Notes: generated by a model from the letters alone, not told the origin. Shown: positions 25,345 through 36,940, counted from the first letter of the stretch. The stretch is DNA of 64,000 nucleotides from Odontocerum albicorne (GCA_949825065.1 OX463844.1:26693056-26757055); one strand, 5' to 3'. A program made the numbers and translations.

Positions 25345-26835
25345 CCTGGTTTTCCAACATCCTTCTTTTCAATCTTCCTTTCCTTCGCGTGGTGACGTAA
25401 CCTTGTCAAATATGTATAGTTTTTTATTTTAATATTTAATATTTTTTCATATGTTTATTTCTACATGAAAAACGTAAATCTTCCGCCTTTAACTTAAATA
25501 ATTGTAAAAACAATTGTATGGATGGTTGGAGTAGACCATTACTTGGCAATGAATCCGCGATATTATAGACTGTATGATAAATTTTAAAAAGTATTTAATC
25601 ATGAACTCAACTTGCACACTGAAAGAAAAGGGGTAACTTTTGTAAAGGATACATTAGTTATCTTTGAGTTTCCTACGTGGAAAAGCACTTTTGACAGGGC
25701 TAATAAGGGTTTCGGGACCGTTTAGGGATGGTTGGATGAAAACTTCTCCACAGTGAACTTTGTTAAGACGAAGTATATCACATTCTCGATTGATAATTAA
25801 ATTCAACCAAACAACCCATATGATCTCATAATGCATATATGCGGTGTACGTGAGGGCCCTGTTCTACCCTGTACTTGTGCGTATATTATATTTCATTAAA
25901 TTCCTCCAAAACCGTTGAATATTTTGGTTTCTTTGTAGTTTGTCTTCCCTCTGTATTTTTTCTGAAGTTTTGTTACCAAATCTATTTATCTATACAGATG
26001 TAAGTAAAGTACGTTATCTAATTACCACAGCCACCTCCTTCCTATCCTAATATTCAACATATTTTATAGCTATTATTTTTGTAATATTTTTAATCTGCCA
26101 ACAAAACGTTATGTTAAGAAGGAAAGTGGCCTTGACACATTTTTTTACTTTATAGGTATCTATAAATCCAAGCTAAACAAGATTAATTTCTGTTCAAACT
26201 ATGTGTAATTTAGATGTTCGTGTGAGTTGGACTCCAAAATGTGTTTTTTTTTCATTTTAGGTTAGGCCTACTATAACATTTTTTTATCCTACTCTGTCAT
26301 GACGAGTGTGTTTAATAATACTTTATATTCCATAGAATTTAATAAACATAACTTATATTTGGAGTTAACCTTTATGCCCAACTCAAAACAGGTTGTTTCC
26401 TAGTGAGTTGTCCTTGAAAAATTTAATGTTAAGAATTAAGAAAAAATAAACTCAACTCATAATTTATTTATTCAACATTGTTTTACCTTTCTTGCTAATC
26501 TTCATAAAAACGTATTGCTATCAGTCGAAATTTCAGGTGTTTGAAACATTTTTTTTCTCATGAACTTTGTCGAAACAGTTTATATAAACGATATCTTATC
26601 TATTACGACCGATCAAATTGGAACCCGTCTGAAATGTCATAAATATTATTCTACGTTGTATTAGCGGCTATTACTTAAATGGTATAAATATTTATATACA
26701 TATTTCATATAAATAATATCCTTTTTGACCAATTGACATTCTTACATATACTATAGAAGTATGTGTGTCTGTGTGTAATGAGTAAACAGAATGAGTCCTT
26801 CTGACCATCTGTTCTCACGATAAATAAAAAAAGCA
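25345..26835. other. No gene recognised
   Basis: AT-rich, single-copy within the window. Confidence 0.5.
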
Positions 26836-26960
26836 TTATATTGTACTTTCGTTGTATACAGTACAACCTGGTGGGTTTCCATAAAAAATGGGTTGCAATG
26901 AAAATCGAATCCACACCCCCCGGGCTGGATGACAAGTATCTTACCAACTTAGATACGCAC
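26836..26960 (-). repeat. SINE-1 copy, internally deleted
   Basis: Minus strand: TTGGTAAGATACTTGTCATC head and GGTGTGGATTCGATTTTCAT B-box, then a jump to the 3' hairpin GTTGTACTGTATACAACGAA. The middle of the body is missing. Confidence 0.8.
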
Positions 26961-27049
26961 ATTGTCACTAGGAAATATCCTTTCCTTAACAGTGAATTGA
27001 CGGAAACGTGGTGTATAAGTGACGTGCTTAAATAATTGTACACTGTCAA

Positions 27050-27260
27050 TACGTGTCCTTCATGGAAGAAAGGAGTCCGGCCCCCGGCCCAGCATTGTCT
27101 TGTCCCGTTTAGGTGAATTCGACATGAATGTCGCTAATTTCCGGAGATATGCAATAAATGTGACGTGTGGCGCTGGGAGATGGAGTGGAGGAGGAAATGA
27201 TGTTTGGGAGGAATATTGATCGAACACGAACTCCGTGTACGCGGGACGCATTTTAATATA
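27050..27260. other. GC- and CpG-rich island of unknown role
   Basis: Stands out from its AT-rich surroundings, with words such as GGCCCCCGGCCCAGC and GTGTACGCGGGACGCA (26 nt either side are ordinary). Both strands are open for more than 60 codons but no protein family is recognised. It could be a promoter or first exon, or an old repeat. Confidence 0.35.
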
Positions 27261-27594
27261 CGGTCAGGTCAGATTTATACAAGGGGATACCCATGGACTA
27301 TGGAACACTTTCATAGACTATAAAATATCAAATTAACCAAGAAAAAATGTCTTTCAAAATATTTTATGTTTTATCATAATAAATCTTATCCTGCCTTTTA
27401 TGCTAGCGATTTGATATACTATTCTCGACCTAGTAAAAATATTTGTACGTCATTAATGCAAAAAACGCACTACAAGTAGAATAAAAGCAATGAAAAAGCA
27501 AGATAACATGTAAAAAAATTACATTAAGACTACTAATATTGCGGACTAAAAATTGTATTTAAAAATTAATTAGTGTTATTAGAACGAAGGGAGA

Positions 27595-27880
27595 TTAATT
27601 AAAGAAATATAAAGTGTAAATATGAGTGGCGTGGTAAAGAAGGACCAAAATAGTATGATTAGATCAATTTAATGATATTTTGATAGAACGATATGTAAAA
27701 AGTCAGCTTGATTGAAGGAGCTGTAGAAAAAGATTGATGGACGTAGAATACCCGAAAGATATGTAGCAATAGAAAAGTCTGGTGCTCTCTCCTCTCTGTG
27801 TAGGTATGCATGTTATGAGAACAGCACCGATAAATTGCTGTGCTGTTTGACACACGTTAAATCAAATTAATTACATATTT
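27595..27880 (+). mobile_element. LINE 3' end
   Basis: Blocks GAGTGGCGTGGTAAAGAAGG, GATCAATTTAATGATATTTT, AGAAAAGTCTGGTGCTCTCT and a 3' tail (ACAGCACCGATAAATTGCTG) that recurs at 35.06 kb. Frameshifted. Confidence 0.62.
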
Positions 27881-28484
27881 TTAATACTCAATCCCCCCGC
27901 ACTACAATGATTTGTGCCACCACCATATTTATGGCATAAACCAAAAGTTATTTTATAAGAAATAATATAATAAAATAAATTAACAAAACAACAATTTTAG
28001 ATAATTGAAAGCTTAAACTGAATAAACTTAAAAAATAACAATTGATTTTTTTAAGTTGAAAAGTTCTTAGAAGACAGAAAAAACGTAACATTCATTCGAC
28101 ACAGCAATGATGTGACACTTAGTAAAACAATTCAAGTAAAAGGCAACTGAAAGACACATTATATATCTATAGTTTCATCATCCAGACCACAGTCGCAGCC
28201 AGGATCCTTCACAACCTATTGTGTAAAAGTGATTAGCCACCATAAGCCCATTGACACTTCCATCTTGATAATATTTCCATGTGGATTTTCTACCGTTGAT
28301 ATACCAGTTTTTTTAGAATACTTGTCTGGAACTTAATTTGGGACCTGAGACCGGGACCATCACAAATATACCATCACCATAAAACTCTTAAATGAAAGAT
28401 AAGCGTGCCACAACTAGCCAATCAAGATAGTTTTCGGTGACATTGACAATTTTTATTGAAACATATATGACTTCTGTAATTTAT

Positions 28485-28572
28485 TTTTATCAAACACTGT
28501 TTATTCCACTTTTTTATGACGGTATAACCCTACCGGTTTCAAGGCTTTCACCTCATCTTCAGGGGAGCGCAA
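28485..28572. mobile_element. Terminal fragment of a Penelope-like or similar retroelement
   Basis: A 28-bp block at 28485-28512 (ATCAAACACTGTTTATTCCA within) is identical to the reverse complement of 39188-39215. It is followed by CCTACCGGTTTCAAGGC and CACCTCATCTTCAGGGG. The inverse (CCTGAAGATG...GAAACCGGTAG) is a word I associate with termini of insect Penelope-like elements. Element class is an inference. Confidence 0.4.
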
Positions 28573-28829
28573 ACAAGACAAGGTCTTGTTTTGTTTCTCC
28601 TAGAATTTTGTTTCTCCTAGATATTTTATTTATTTAATACTTTTATGCAAATACAACTGACTTCAAAGAGATTTCTTCTAATCAACTAGCGTATGTTTCT
28701 TAATTATTATAGATATCCATGAAAAGTGTCTTTGACGTAGAATATGAAAGCGAATTCTAGAAAAATAAAAAATACATCACGAGAAAAATTAGGATTATGA
28801 TGGAAATTTTATGGGTGTTAAGGACGATT

Positions 28830-29110
28830 GAAAGAATATTTTGTGATAAAAAATGCTTACAATAATATAATAAACCGCACCCTCTTATCTCGCCGAAAAT
28901 TTTCAGCGTCTTTCCAATCATGGATTAGCGCTTCGCTCAAACAGAGATTGTTTATTGGCCTTTCCAGTTCACCGCTCCTTTTTCTTTACGTCGTCCTTTA
29001 CTGTCCACGCAGAGAGACTCTGGAATCAGTTACAAACCAATATAAGACTCGCTCCGTCCTTGGCATGCTTTAAGAAGCGACTGAAAAAACTCTTTATTTC
29101 TAGTCAGTAA
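28830..29110 (+). mobile_element. LINE RT C-terminal scrap
   Basis: Reads in one frame LALRSNRDCLLAFPVHRSFF, FTSSFTVHAERLWNQLQTNI and LAPSLACFKKRLKKLFIS, a common end of insect LINE reverse transcriptases (F-FRxxxxxxxW--LP---R). Confidence 0.75.
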
Positions 29111-29334
29111 AATAACGTGTTTCATTCCTGATTTTTCTTTTCCTTTCCTCTCCACCATCCTTTCCTTTCCTTTTGATTGATGATATCTCACTTTATATGA
29201 AAAATAATGTTCGGGTGATTGTCCGTCTTTGTGGGGTTCGTGAGCATGTTCTCGCGTATATGTTTATGGATTTCGTGAGATGGATAGTAATTTGAATGAT
29301 TTATGCGACCACGTAACTTGCTTCATTTACACTT

Positions 29335-29400
29335 TTGTCTGGTTGGTTGGAAGAGATTGCCACCTGGCAATAAACCCGCCAGATTGTATTGCAATAAAAG
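29335..29400 (+). repeat. SINE-1 3'-body fragment
   Basis: TGGTTGGTTGGAAGAGATTG, CCACCTGGCAATAAACCCGC and CAGATTGTATTGCAAT match the hairpin region of SINE-1. The head is missing. Confidence 0.75.
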
Positions 29401-30060
29401 TGTTAAATAAAATAAATAAATAAAAGAACAATTTATACAGCGCCACAATTGATAGATTAAAATTTCTACTAAATATGTATAAATAAGTTAAATGTAAGGA
29501 TAAGGAGGTGGTGGCTGCGCCCATTATATTGGTTACTTCCCTACTTCTTCGTCTTCCCAGTGTCATGTCAAGTCCATCAACGTTGAATATCACCTGAGAG
29601 TAGACATCTTTGTCCCCGGCAGCCCGAAAAAGATCCCCGACGCTCCTTATACCAGTCCAATCATGGATATTGCGGAGCCAGGAGATTTGCATCCTGGCAA
29701 CATCTCTTCTGCCTTCTATTTTGCCTTATCGAGTGCAGTAATTTGTACTTTGCTCCTCTAAGTACATAATCCAAATAGGACACCTTTCGGATTTTAATAT
29801 TTGTCAGCAACTCTCTATCAACTTTGACTCTGAAGAATCCTTGTGTTGCTGAACATATCCGTCCAGGGTGTCCGTAACATTTTCCGGTGCATCCACATTT
29901 CGAATGCTTCCAGTCGGTTCATACTACCAACTTTGAGGGTCCATGATTCCACGCCATGCAATAACACTGACCAAACGTAGCATTTGACTAACCGTTGTCG
30001 AAGTTTCAAGTTTCGATTATCATCGTGGAATACGCTTGTCATTTCTACATTATAATACTT
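29400..30060 (-). mobile_element. LINE RT C-terminus with 3' tail, copy 1 of 3
   Basis: Minus strand: FHDDNRNLKLRQRLVKCYVW, SVLLHGVESWTLKVGSMNRL, EAFEMWMHRKMLRTPWTDMF, then after frameshifts QISWLRNIHDWTGIRSVGDL, FRAAGDKDVYSQVIFNVDGL and the end DMTLGRRR. The nucleotide sequence is close to 47225-47690 and 50140-50320. The tail contains the TGTGGCGCTGTATAAATTGT 3' module. Confidence 0.85.
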
Positions 30061-31518
30061 CCCTACATCTGCATATATTTATTAGAACGTATTTGGTAAA
30101 AAAAAAACTACAGAAAACTTGCCAGAGGAAGACAAACTACAAATATTACTCTGTAGACTTTCCGATATATGATAGAAACACATTTGGTTTAAGATTTAGT
30201 ATATTGTCTGTATTAAGTGTTAACATATTATCATACATTTGATAGAACCTCCCAGTAAGTGTTCCTTCGAGTGATTACTAAAAATGCACAAACCACCCAT
30301 ATCTCTAACAGTTGTATATTTTAATAGATTAGCTACAATTTAAACATTTTTTGTTACAACGAAAAAATAAAGTGTGTAGTCTATGACTTAGTTTGCTGTG
30401 TTCAGTAAACAATACTCTCCCCTACTTCATACAAAATAGATCGGTTTGGTGGCCCCTTTTGATGGGTTGGTTCCAGCGACAGATCGGGCTAAGAGATACC
30501 CTTAAGTTAAATGGGATTCTTTACCCGTCATGACAAAACCAATGATCTTCAATTCTTTTAATTAAATTGCTCCTAAGTTTTTGCAATGGGCACGTACAAA
30601 AATATCCCATATTTTTTTGATAAAAGGAAGAAATTGTTTACTTAAGAATTTCAATAACTATATTTTTCAAATACAATGGAAGAAAAGTTTGTTTTGATAA
30701 ACCACTGAGATTTTTAGTTTGTGTTCTAGTATTATGTTCCAAATATTAGATATTTAAACTAAATGTATATACAATATATTATGTTAATTGTAGGCACTAA
30801 CTAGCAAACAAGGAATTTGTGAAGTAAAAACGCGAAAAAAGGATCTTTGAATGCTGAGGAGGGAAGAATAATTAATGCATTAAAAAATAATTTGGCACCA
30901 TGTCCTCTCTTCAACATGTTAAATGGCTATGCTTGGATATTACTCAGCGCACCTATTTTTGTAGATAAATATGCTGACAGGAAAAACACCAAATCTTTTT
31001 TTCGTTGATTGATACAGTTTTGTTTAATTTACCGGACAATTATTTATGCCATCACGTATAAAGATAGATAGCTTTCGGAACCGTATTCAAGAACTGTGCT
31101 ATTAAGGACATCACCACTTACGCTGAGAATGACCTTGTGGAGTGAATTTTCCGATATCAATATCTTTCATATTCCGATAGACAAAGTGAGAATTGAACTC
31201 TATAATAAACTTTGTAGACATAACCGAGCCTCTCCATGTGGAAGCGTGAGTAGCATTGTTCCTGTTGGCATTATATTACATTAAGACTTTTTTTTCCAAT
31301 TACTTGATAAAATTGGGGGAAACTTGTATCAAATGTTTTATAAAATAAATAAAACAGACAACTTGATTATATATATACCATATATGCAATACATGTAACT
31401 TACATCCATATTTTGATGTTTGGAAACGAAGCCTGGAAATTAAAAAAAAAAGTGTAAACGTGTAAAAAGCAGTAAAAACTCGTGCCTCTGCGAAGACTAT
31501 CTGGTTTAGCAAATATAG
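30061..31518. other. No gene recognised
   Basis: AT-rich between LINE copy 1 and the palindromic MITE. A 62-codon frame at 31096 has no motif. Confidence 0.45.
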
Positions 31519-31520
31519 TA

Positions 31521-31770
31521 CAGTACCCGGCGGTAACATAAGTAATACACATCGGACTTAAGAAAGAGACTGTCGGCTATAATCGGCTAACTTCGACTTT
31601 GTAGAGCATCGTCTCTGTCACACGATGCGCTAACAGTTCGGTATCTAGAAAGAACAAATCGCGACGGAACACGTGTATTAATGACAGAGACGACACTACA
31701 AATTATATTCGGATTATAACCGACAGTCTCTTTCTTAAGCCCGATGTGAATTACATACCGCCGGGTTCTG
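31521..31770. mobile_element. Palindromic Tc1/mariner-type MITE (250 bp)
   Basis: Nearly the whole element is an inverted repeat. The ends read CAGTACCCGGCGGTA and, on the opposite strand, CAGAACCCGGCGGTA. Both arms continue with CACATCGG(A/G)CTTAAGAAAG and the GAGACTGTCGG block, then diverge gradually toward the centre. TA flanks both ends (31519-31520 and 31771-31772). No coding capacity. The CAG start plus TA duplication points to a Tc1/mariner-superfamily foldback MITE. Confidence 0.85.
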
Positions 31771-31839
31771 TAAGTTATGAGCGGATAAGGAATTATAGTA
31801 TGTTAGAGACGGTAAAATAAAGTGGTAAGCATAAAAAAA

Positions 31840-32140
31840 TGCGGTAAAAGATAGGTGACATTGGAAAAATATCTGATATTACAATGTGTGATATAGTAAG
31901 AAATTATTGGATAAAGAATTATTGTTTCTTGGAGACGGATGTTTTAAGTATAATTAAGTAAGCAATTGAGATGCGAAAAACTTCCTAAACAAATTATTTT
32001 TATGACATAAATGAAGTACGAGGAAGAGGTAGACCGAGTAAACAGTGGAAGCTGATAGTAAGAGAAGTTTTTACTGAAGAAAAGGTACGAGGTATGAAAA
32101 ATAAAAGAAATCGTATGACGAGATATAACATATGTATTAT
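31840..32140 (+). mobile_element. LINE 3' coding region, 5' part of a nested pair
   Basis: Plus strand: IGKISDITMCDIVRNYWIKN, then VRGRGRPSKQWKLIVREVFT and EEKVRGMKNKRNRMTRYN. The frame stops where the SINE-1 copy at 32141-32352 begins. Confidence 0.75.
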
Positions 32141-32352
32141 TATATTATATCACACTTTTGTTGCATACAGTACAACTTGGCAGACTTATAGTCATATGGC
32201 AATATGTTCCAATGAACTAGAAAGATGTTTTAAAGGCCTTGAGTGAAAACCAGTCTATAATCCATTTTTTTAATATGGGTTCCAATTGGAATCAAACCTG
32301 CGACCCCCGGGCTGAAAGACAAGCGTCTTATCAACTCAGTTATGGAAGTCGT
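32141..32352 (-). repeat. SINE-1 copy inserted into a LINE
   Basis: Minus strand, full length at about 212 bp. The head reads GACTTCCATAACTGAGTTGA with GGGTCGCAGGTTTGATTCCA as B-box; the body includes TGGTTTTCACTCAAGGCC, and the 3' part has GTTGTACTGTATGCAAC followed by AAAAGTGTGATATAAT. It splits the LINE at 31840-32490. Confidence 0.88.
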
Positions 32353-32490
32353 TACTTATGGATGTGGATAAGACTATAAATGTGTGTATAGATAAAAAAG
32401 CGTGAAGATCTGTCGTCTCTGCCTACTCCAAAAAGGAACATGTGTGTATGTCCATACTCGTACGTATGTCCTTTCTATAGATGTTAACTA
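32345..32490 (+). mobile_element. Same LINE, 3' end after the SINE
   Basis: Plus strand: LMDVDKTINVCIDKKA, a nonsense TGA at the Trp position, then RSVVSAYSKKE. This is the family sequence MDVDxAxxxCxDxxAW(R)SVVSAYP that should directly follow NRMTR of 32120-32140. Confidence 0.78.
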
Positions 32491-33129
32491 CTTTTTGTAT
32501 TCTGTACACGTCACATATGATCTTTGTTCAGTTATAAATATCTTTCGGTCGCTTAATAATTCCCACTTACTCGCATTTAATATCCAGTAATTTCCAGGCA
32601 CATATATAAATTAATTGTTCAAAACACCTTACATATTTAGTGCTCTAGTAGTTTTCCACATATTCTGAGACACCCTCTTTCCATTGAATGGTTCATTGGC
32701 ACAAATCATCCTATTTAAAGTTTAGAATGCCTAATTAACTAACTAATAAACAATCTTTCAAATTTCATCCACTCAGCGTGTCTGTTTTTTCCTTATCATT
32801 TCAAACTCGTAGTAAAATAAGAAATCAAAAGAAGGTTCGAAACTTTATTATTTTTACCAAATGCCAAGACGAATTAAGAAATGCTTTATTTAAATGACTC
32901 AAACAAATTAATGGAACCGGCATAAGAGGCCTTAAATGCTCCAGGGGTCCGGACTCGATTACGCTACGGAAAACTCTTATTGTTAAATAGGATTCGGTGG
33001 TTTTCGTGACATGGATACTGCGAGAGCTTAATTTTTAATTAAATAAATAAATTTAGAACGATCGTAGTCAATTTATATTACGAAATTACTTGGCAAATTA
33101 AAAGTGTATTTAAATGATAATAACTTTAT

Positions 33130-33195
33130 TTAAGTCATTAAGCAACTTTTCCGGTTCAGTGGTAGAATGTCTAATTTCTACACGAAGCGCACAGG
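33130..33195 (+). repeat. tRNA-Gly-like remnant
   Basis: CGGTTCAGTGGTAGAATGTC resembles the D-arm of tRNA-Gly, followed after a degraded anticodon arm by CAGGTTAAATT instead of GGGTTCGATT. Not functional. It lies about 45 bp upstream of a SINE-1 copy on the same strand. Confidence 0.45.
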
Positions 33196-33237
33196 TTAAA
33201 TTTACAACATTTTTTTCGAAATGTTTTATTTCTTTAC

Positions 33238-33410
33238 CTTCCGACGACATGTGTGCCCTTATTAATAAGACGCGTGTTTACCAGCCCAGGAATTGCGTCT
33301 AATAGGCACCAGATTTGTTTTTAAAAGGTTCCATTCTGGTGTTCACTTAAAGTTTGTTGGACTACATCAACCATGTTGAACGATATGCAATAAAAGTGTT
33401 GTATAGTAAA
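33238..33410 (+). repeat. SINE-1 copy, old
   Basis: Plus strand: CTTATTAATAAGACGCGTGT, TTACCAGCCCAGGAATTGCG, then TCTGGTGTTCACTTAAAG and GCAATAAAAGTGTTGTATAG. Order and spacing match SINE-1, with strong decay of the B-box and hairpins. Confidence 0.65.
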
Positions 33411-34019
33411 ATACCTTTTAAACATTAAAAAAATGTCTTTTCTCGATAGTTTTATCGCGTTTTATTTAGTAAGTAAAACCGTTTATTTAAAGAAATAGAA
33501 AAATAATAAAAATAGACAAATATACGAGTATCAAATAAGACAATAAGCCAATAAAACATTAACGATCTCAAAAACTATTCGAAATACGAGTCAAGAAGAA
33601 CCTTTTTTTATGGGTTCAATGAAAGTTTTAATGGGTCTATCATGTGTCTATAGTGGTTCCTCGTCCTGTGCAGCTTAACGATTTACGAATAGTTGGTTGG
33701 GTGTGCTGCCTGACATATTCGAGATGAAATTCAAAGAATTTAACCCAAGAAAAGCGAGATTGTTAGATATTATGGACCATATATTAAAATCCAACGCCTA
33801 TTTTTAGCCACAACTTTCGCTAGTGAACATTGAAATACGTTATTTTGTAATTTAATTATCTAAATATATATTCCGATTAAGAGTCTGACGTAGTATGAGT
33901 AAATATATCCTTTACAGGGTGGTTTTAAAAACTGTGTCTGCTTCAGTATTCAGTAAAACACAAAGAAATTAAAAAGTATATCCTACACTTCAAATGTTTC
34001 AGACTTAAAAACTAGCACC

Positions 34020-34140
34020 TAGATTACATACATATATTTCACTTTGATTTCCTGGTGGGAAAAGCAAAGAGAACAGAGCACCAAACTTTTCTATCGTGAC
34101 ATATATTTCACCTCGTCTTCATCACACAGCTCATGCGGTT
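34020..34140 (-). mobile_element. LINE 3' end scrap
   Basis: Minus strand: a decayed MDVDEAR-like stretch, then GATAGAAAAGTTTGGTGCTC and TTTTCCCACCAGGAAAT. Same end as the copy at 27.8 kb, in reverse. Confidence 0.5.
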
Positions 34141-36012
34141 TCTATGATTTTCATTATTATATTTATATAAAAATTCTTCGTATTTTTTTAATTATTTGAA
34201 AAAACACTATCAAAAAAGCAGAACCCTCTTAACTTACTAAGAGAAAAAAAAAACAATCCACTCATCTACTTAAAAAGTATTCATGAATTTTCTCGCTTCA
34301 CTCTTTTTATCAATACTTTTCATCAAATGTAGTCATTGAGCTCTGCAAACGAATTGCTCTGTACTTACCCATGTATTCTTAAATCCTTATCTAAAAATAT
34401 TCACGTAAAATTTTGGTATGTGACTTTTTAGCGACTTGTTAAAATGTTCGGGAAACTTTAATTATAAAATGCCATGTGAACACGTTTTAGGGAAATACAT
34501 TGGCGAAGAAACATTGTTTCTGACAAGTTTTTCAATTTTTAACTTAACGTTGACAAAAAAAATACTTAATGTTCTATTAGAGATGGAGAATGATTTTAGA
34601 ATATAAATTAAAACATGGGCATGTTTTTTTTTCAAATTGGGCGTATCTATGAGTATGCCAAAAACGTCTAACTAATTTTTTTGGTTTATTTGAAATTTCC
34701 AGCCTTTAATTCACAAAAAAATAACAAGTAGAATGTGCATTTTATGAGTAAACTTCGTTGTACATAAAAATATAGTACATTAGCCATTACAAAGTGATGT
34801 TTTTTTTCATTACTTTACCAAATCAGTTGAATGTGAATTTGATACTTTTAGTATATACACATCCGATTTAACATAAAACTATAGCCAACATCCTTTACTT
34901 GGTTACACACAATTATGCCTTACCAATTCAATTACGCACAACCGGTATAATTAAAAAAAAATCAAAGGGTTAAAATGAGATTGTGAATAAAACATATTTT
35001 ATGTGAAAATCTAAATACTGTATACATTTTTAGGTTGTATAGAATGGGATCCATCCCGATAAACTACTGTGCAATTTGACAAACATCTTAATAAAATTGC
35101 ACACAAGAAAAAAAAATCACTAAAGAAACATTTTTTTTTACATTTTTGACATAAATAAAAATAATATTATTTTCTAATTTAAAATAAACAAACTGAATGT
35201 TTTTTTCAATAATTAGTTTACTTACATCGTGTGGTTATGGTATGTATTTCGAATTATCTTTTCCCGTCAACATTTGTTTGTATGATTTACGGATATATCC
35301 ATATTCTTAATCTGATTATTTTATTTGAATTCCAATCCATAAATAAAATTTCAAAAATACTTACTAAAATTATGAAGTTTTCATTAGATCCAAACCTAAT
35401 GTTTTTACCTTTATTTGTTTCAGATATTGGACATCGCATCGAGTGGTTTAAATATTTGATTGCATGAAATGACATTTTGTGTGAGAAAATAAAAAAAAAC
35501 TTCATACGTTCAATATTATACTAAAATAAAAAAAACTAGCAAAAATAAGGATAACTGTTAAAATACCCAATTGAAATACCCGTTTTATGAATTATAGCAC
35601 ACCCGGACATATGTTATACGACTGGAAGTTATGGCCTTATAGAGAATTCGAAGACAATATGGAGCACCATAAATCATTCAAAGCAATGAATGGTCAACCG
35701 ACATTACGCCTAAAAAACAGAAAATAATTCAGCTTATAACGGTCAGGATGAATCGTAACATAAATATATTTGCGGTTCTGAATTATGATTTACAATACGT
35801 TCAAACACTAAAAGAGACACTGAGGAAGAGTAAGGAAAAATATGGGAAGCAATTGTGAAATATGGATCGAGTAATATAATTTGTAATAAAAATGGACTAT
35901 AACATATACACAGCGTCGGCAAGAACAACGCCAAAGAATATGATAAAATTCACTATATTATTTCATCACAATGACACATTCAAGTCAGCATTTAGTTTTG
36001 AATAGACATTAA
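34141..36012. other. Upstream of the receptor exon
   Basis: AT-rich; apart from the LINE tail at 35.03 kb nothing is recognised. Any promoter or 5' noncoding exon of the receptor would lie here or further upstream, but no TATA/initiator or splice acceptor could be defended. Confidence 0.4.
35030..35105 (+). mobile_element. LINE 3' untranslated tail scrap
   Basis: GGGATCCATCCCGATAAACT and TGTGCAATTTGACAAACATC match the tail after the LINE end at 27820-27870 (CAGCACCGATAAATTGCTGT, TGTTTGACACACGTTAAATC). Confidence 0.4.
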
Positions 36013-36039
36013 TAACATTTTGTTTCAAGTTTTGTTATT

Positions 36040-36934
36040 ATGAAATCCTTCAACATGAGTGACTTCGCCTCTTTGTATTTTGAAGGAGTCACCCCGTTGA
36101 ATTTAAGTCTCGATCTTGATTATGAGACAATACAAAGACTGAATGCTACAGCTCATGCTATTCTCGATAGAGGTGATTTGATGCAATATTTCCAGAATAT
36201 GACAAGTGCGCCAATAAGAGATCCTTTATACATCGTGATTCCAATTACCATTATTTACGGTCTTATATTGCTGGCAGGAATTATTGGTAATGTGAGCACG
36301 TGCATTGTCATAGTACAGAATAGATGCATGCACACAGCGACAAACTATTACCTGTTTAGTCTTGCAATATCGGATTTAATTCTGCTCCTCAGTGGACTCC
36401 CCCCAGAGGTGCACAGAATGTGGTATCCAGATGTTTATGTTTTTGGTGAAGTGTCTTGTGTGTTTTTGGGACTCGCTTCTGAAACGTCAGCTAATGCTAC
36501 AGTTTTAACAATAACCGCGTTTACAGTTGAACGTTATATCGCTATATGCCATCCATTTTTGTCACACACTATGTCAAAACTATCGAGAGTAGTTAAATTT
36601 GTTATTGCCATTTGGGTTTTGGCTCTTGGTTTAGCTATACCCCAGGCTATTCAATTTGGTGTAGTTTATACCATGGAACATGAACGATTTACTAGTTCAT
36701 GTACGGTGAAGTGGCAAATGGTTGAACATGCTTTTGAAATATCGGGCTTTGTGTTTTTTGTAGGACCTATGACAGTGATAACTGTGTTGTATTTGCTCAT
36801 TGGAATCAAACTAAGAACATCGAGACTTCTTCAACCTGCAACTAAGGGATCATTCAATAGCAATGTTGATCATAACGGAAGTGCGAGAAGTTATAAAAGC
36901 AGTGTTTCTCAAACCAGAGCCATTAAAATGTTGG
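36040..36934 (+). CDS. Pyrokinin receptor-like GPCR, first coding exon (TM1-TM5)
   Basis: Class A (rhodopsin-family) G-protein-coupled receptor of the plasma membrane; insect relatives bind PRXamide neuropeptides (pyrokinins, neuromedin-U-like). Residues 1-63 are an extracellular N-terminus with N-glycosylation sites at N21, N35 and N53. TM1 is about 64-92 (GN at 83-84), TM2 101-123 (SD at 111-112), TM3 140-170 with C140 and the ERY motif at 164-166, TM4 184-206 (W192), and TM5 233-257 (P243). C221 in the second extracellular loop should pair with C140. The segment HPFLSHTMSKLSR after TM3 and ETSANATVLTITAFTVERY are hallmark pyrokinin-receptor wording, closer to pyrokinin than to CAPA receptors in my recollection. 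The ATG is the first after an in-frame TAA at 36013. Coding ends in loop 3 at RAIKML, and a donor GTAAGC at 36935 leaves a phase-1 junction (G|TN, usually Val in this family). TM6 and TM7 are missing, so this is a partial gene whose later exons are not seen in the window. Confidence 0.93.
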
Positions 36935-36940
36935 GTAAGC
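36935..36940 (+). other. Splice donor (5' splice site) of the receptor exon
   Basis: GTAAGC follows the codon for the last residue of RAIKML plus one base, giving a phase-1 intron. Reading on without splicing gives an AT-rich hydrophobic tail and a stop at 37006-37008, which lacks the TM6 motif FxxCWxP. The receptor family is normally interrupted or continued here by the TM6 sequence, so splicing is strongly preferred. Confidence 0.82.

Noticed and set aside
35620..35935. Possible LINE fragment upstream of the receptor
   Set aside because: A few RT-like words (e.g. DWKLWPYREFEDN) but no ordered motif series; not strong enough to report.
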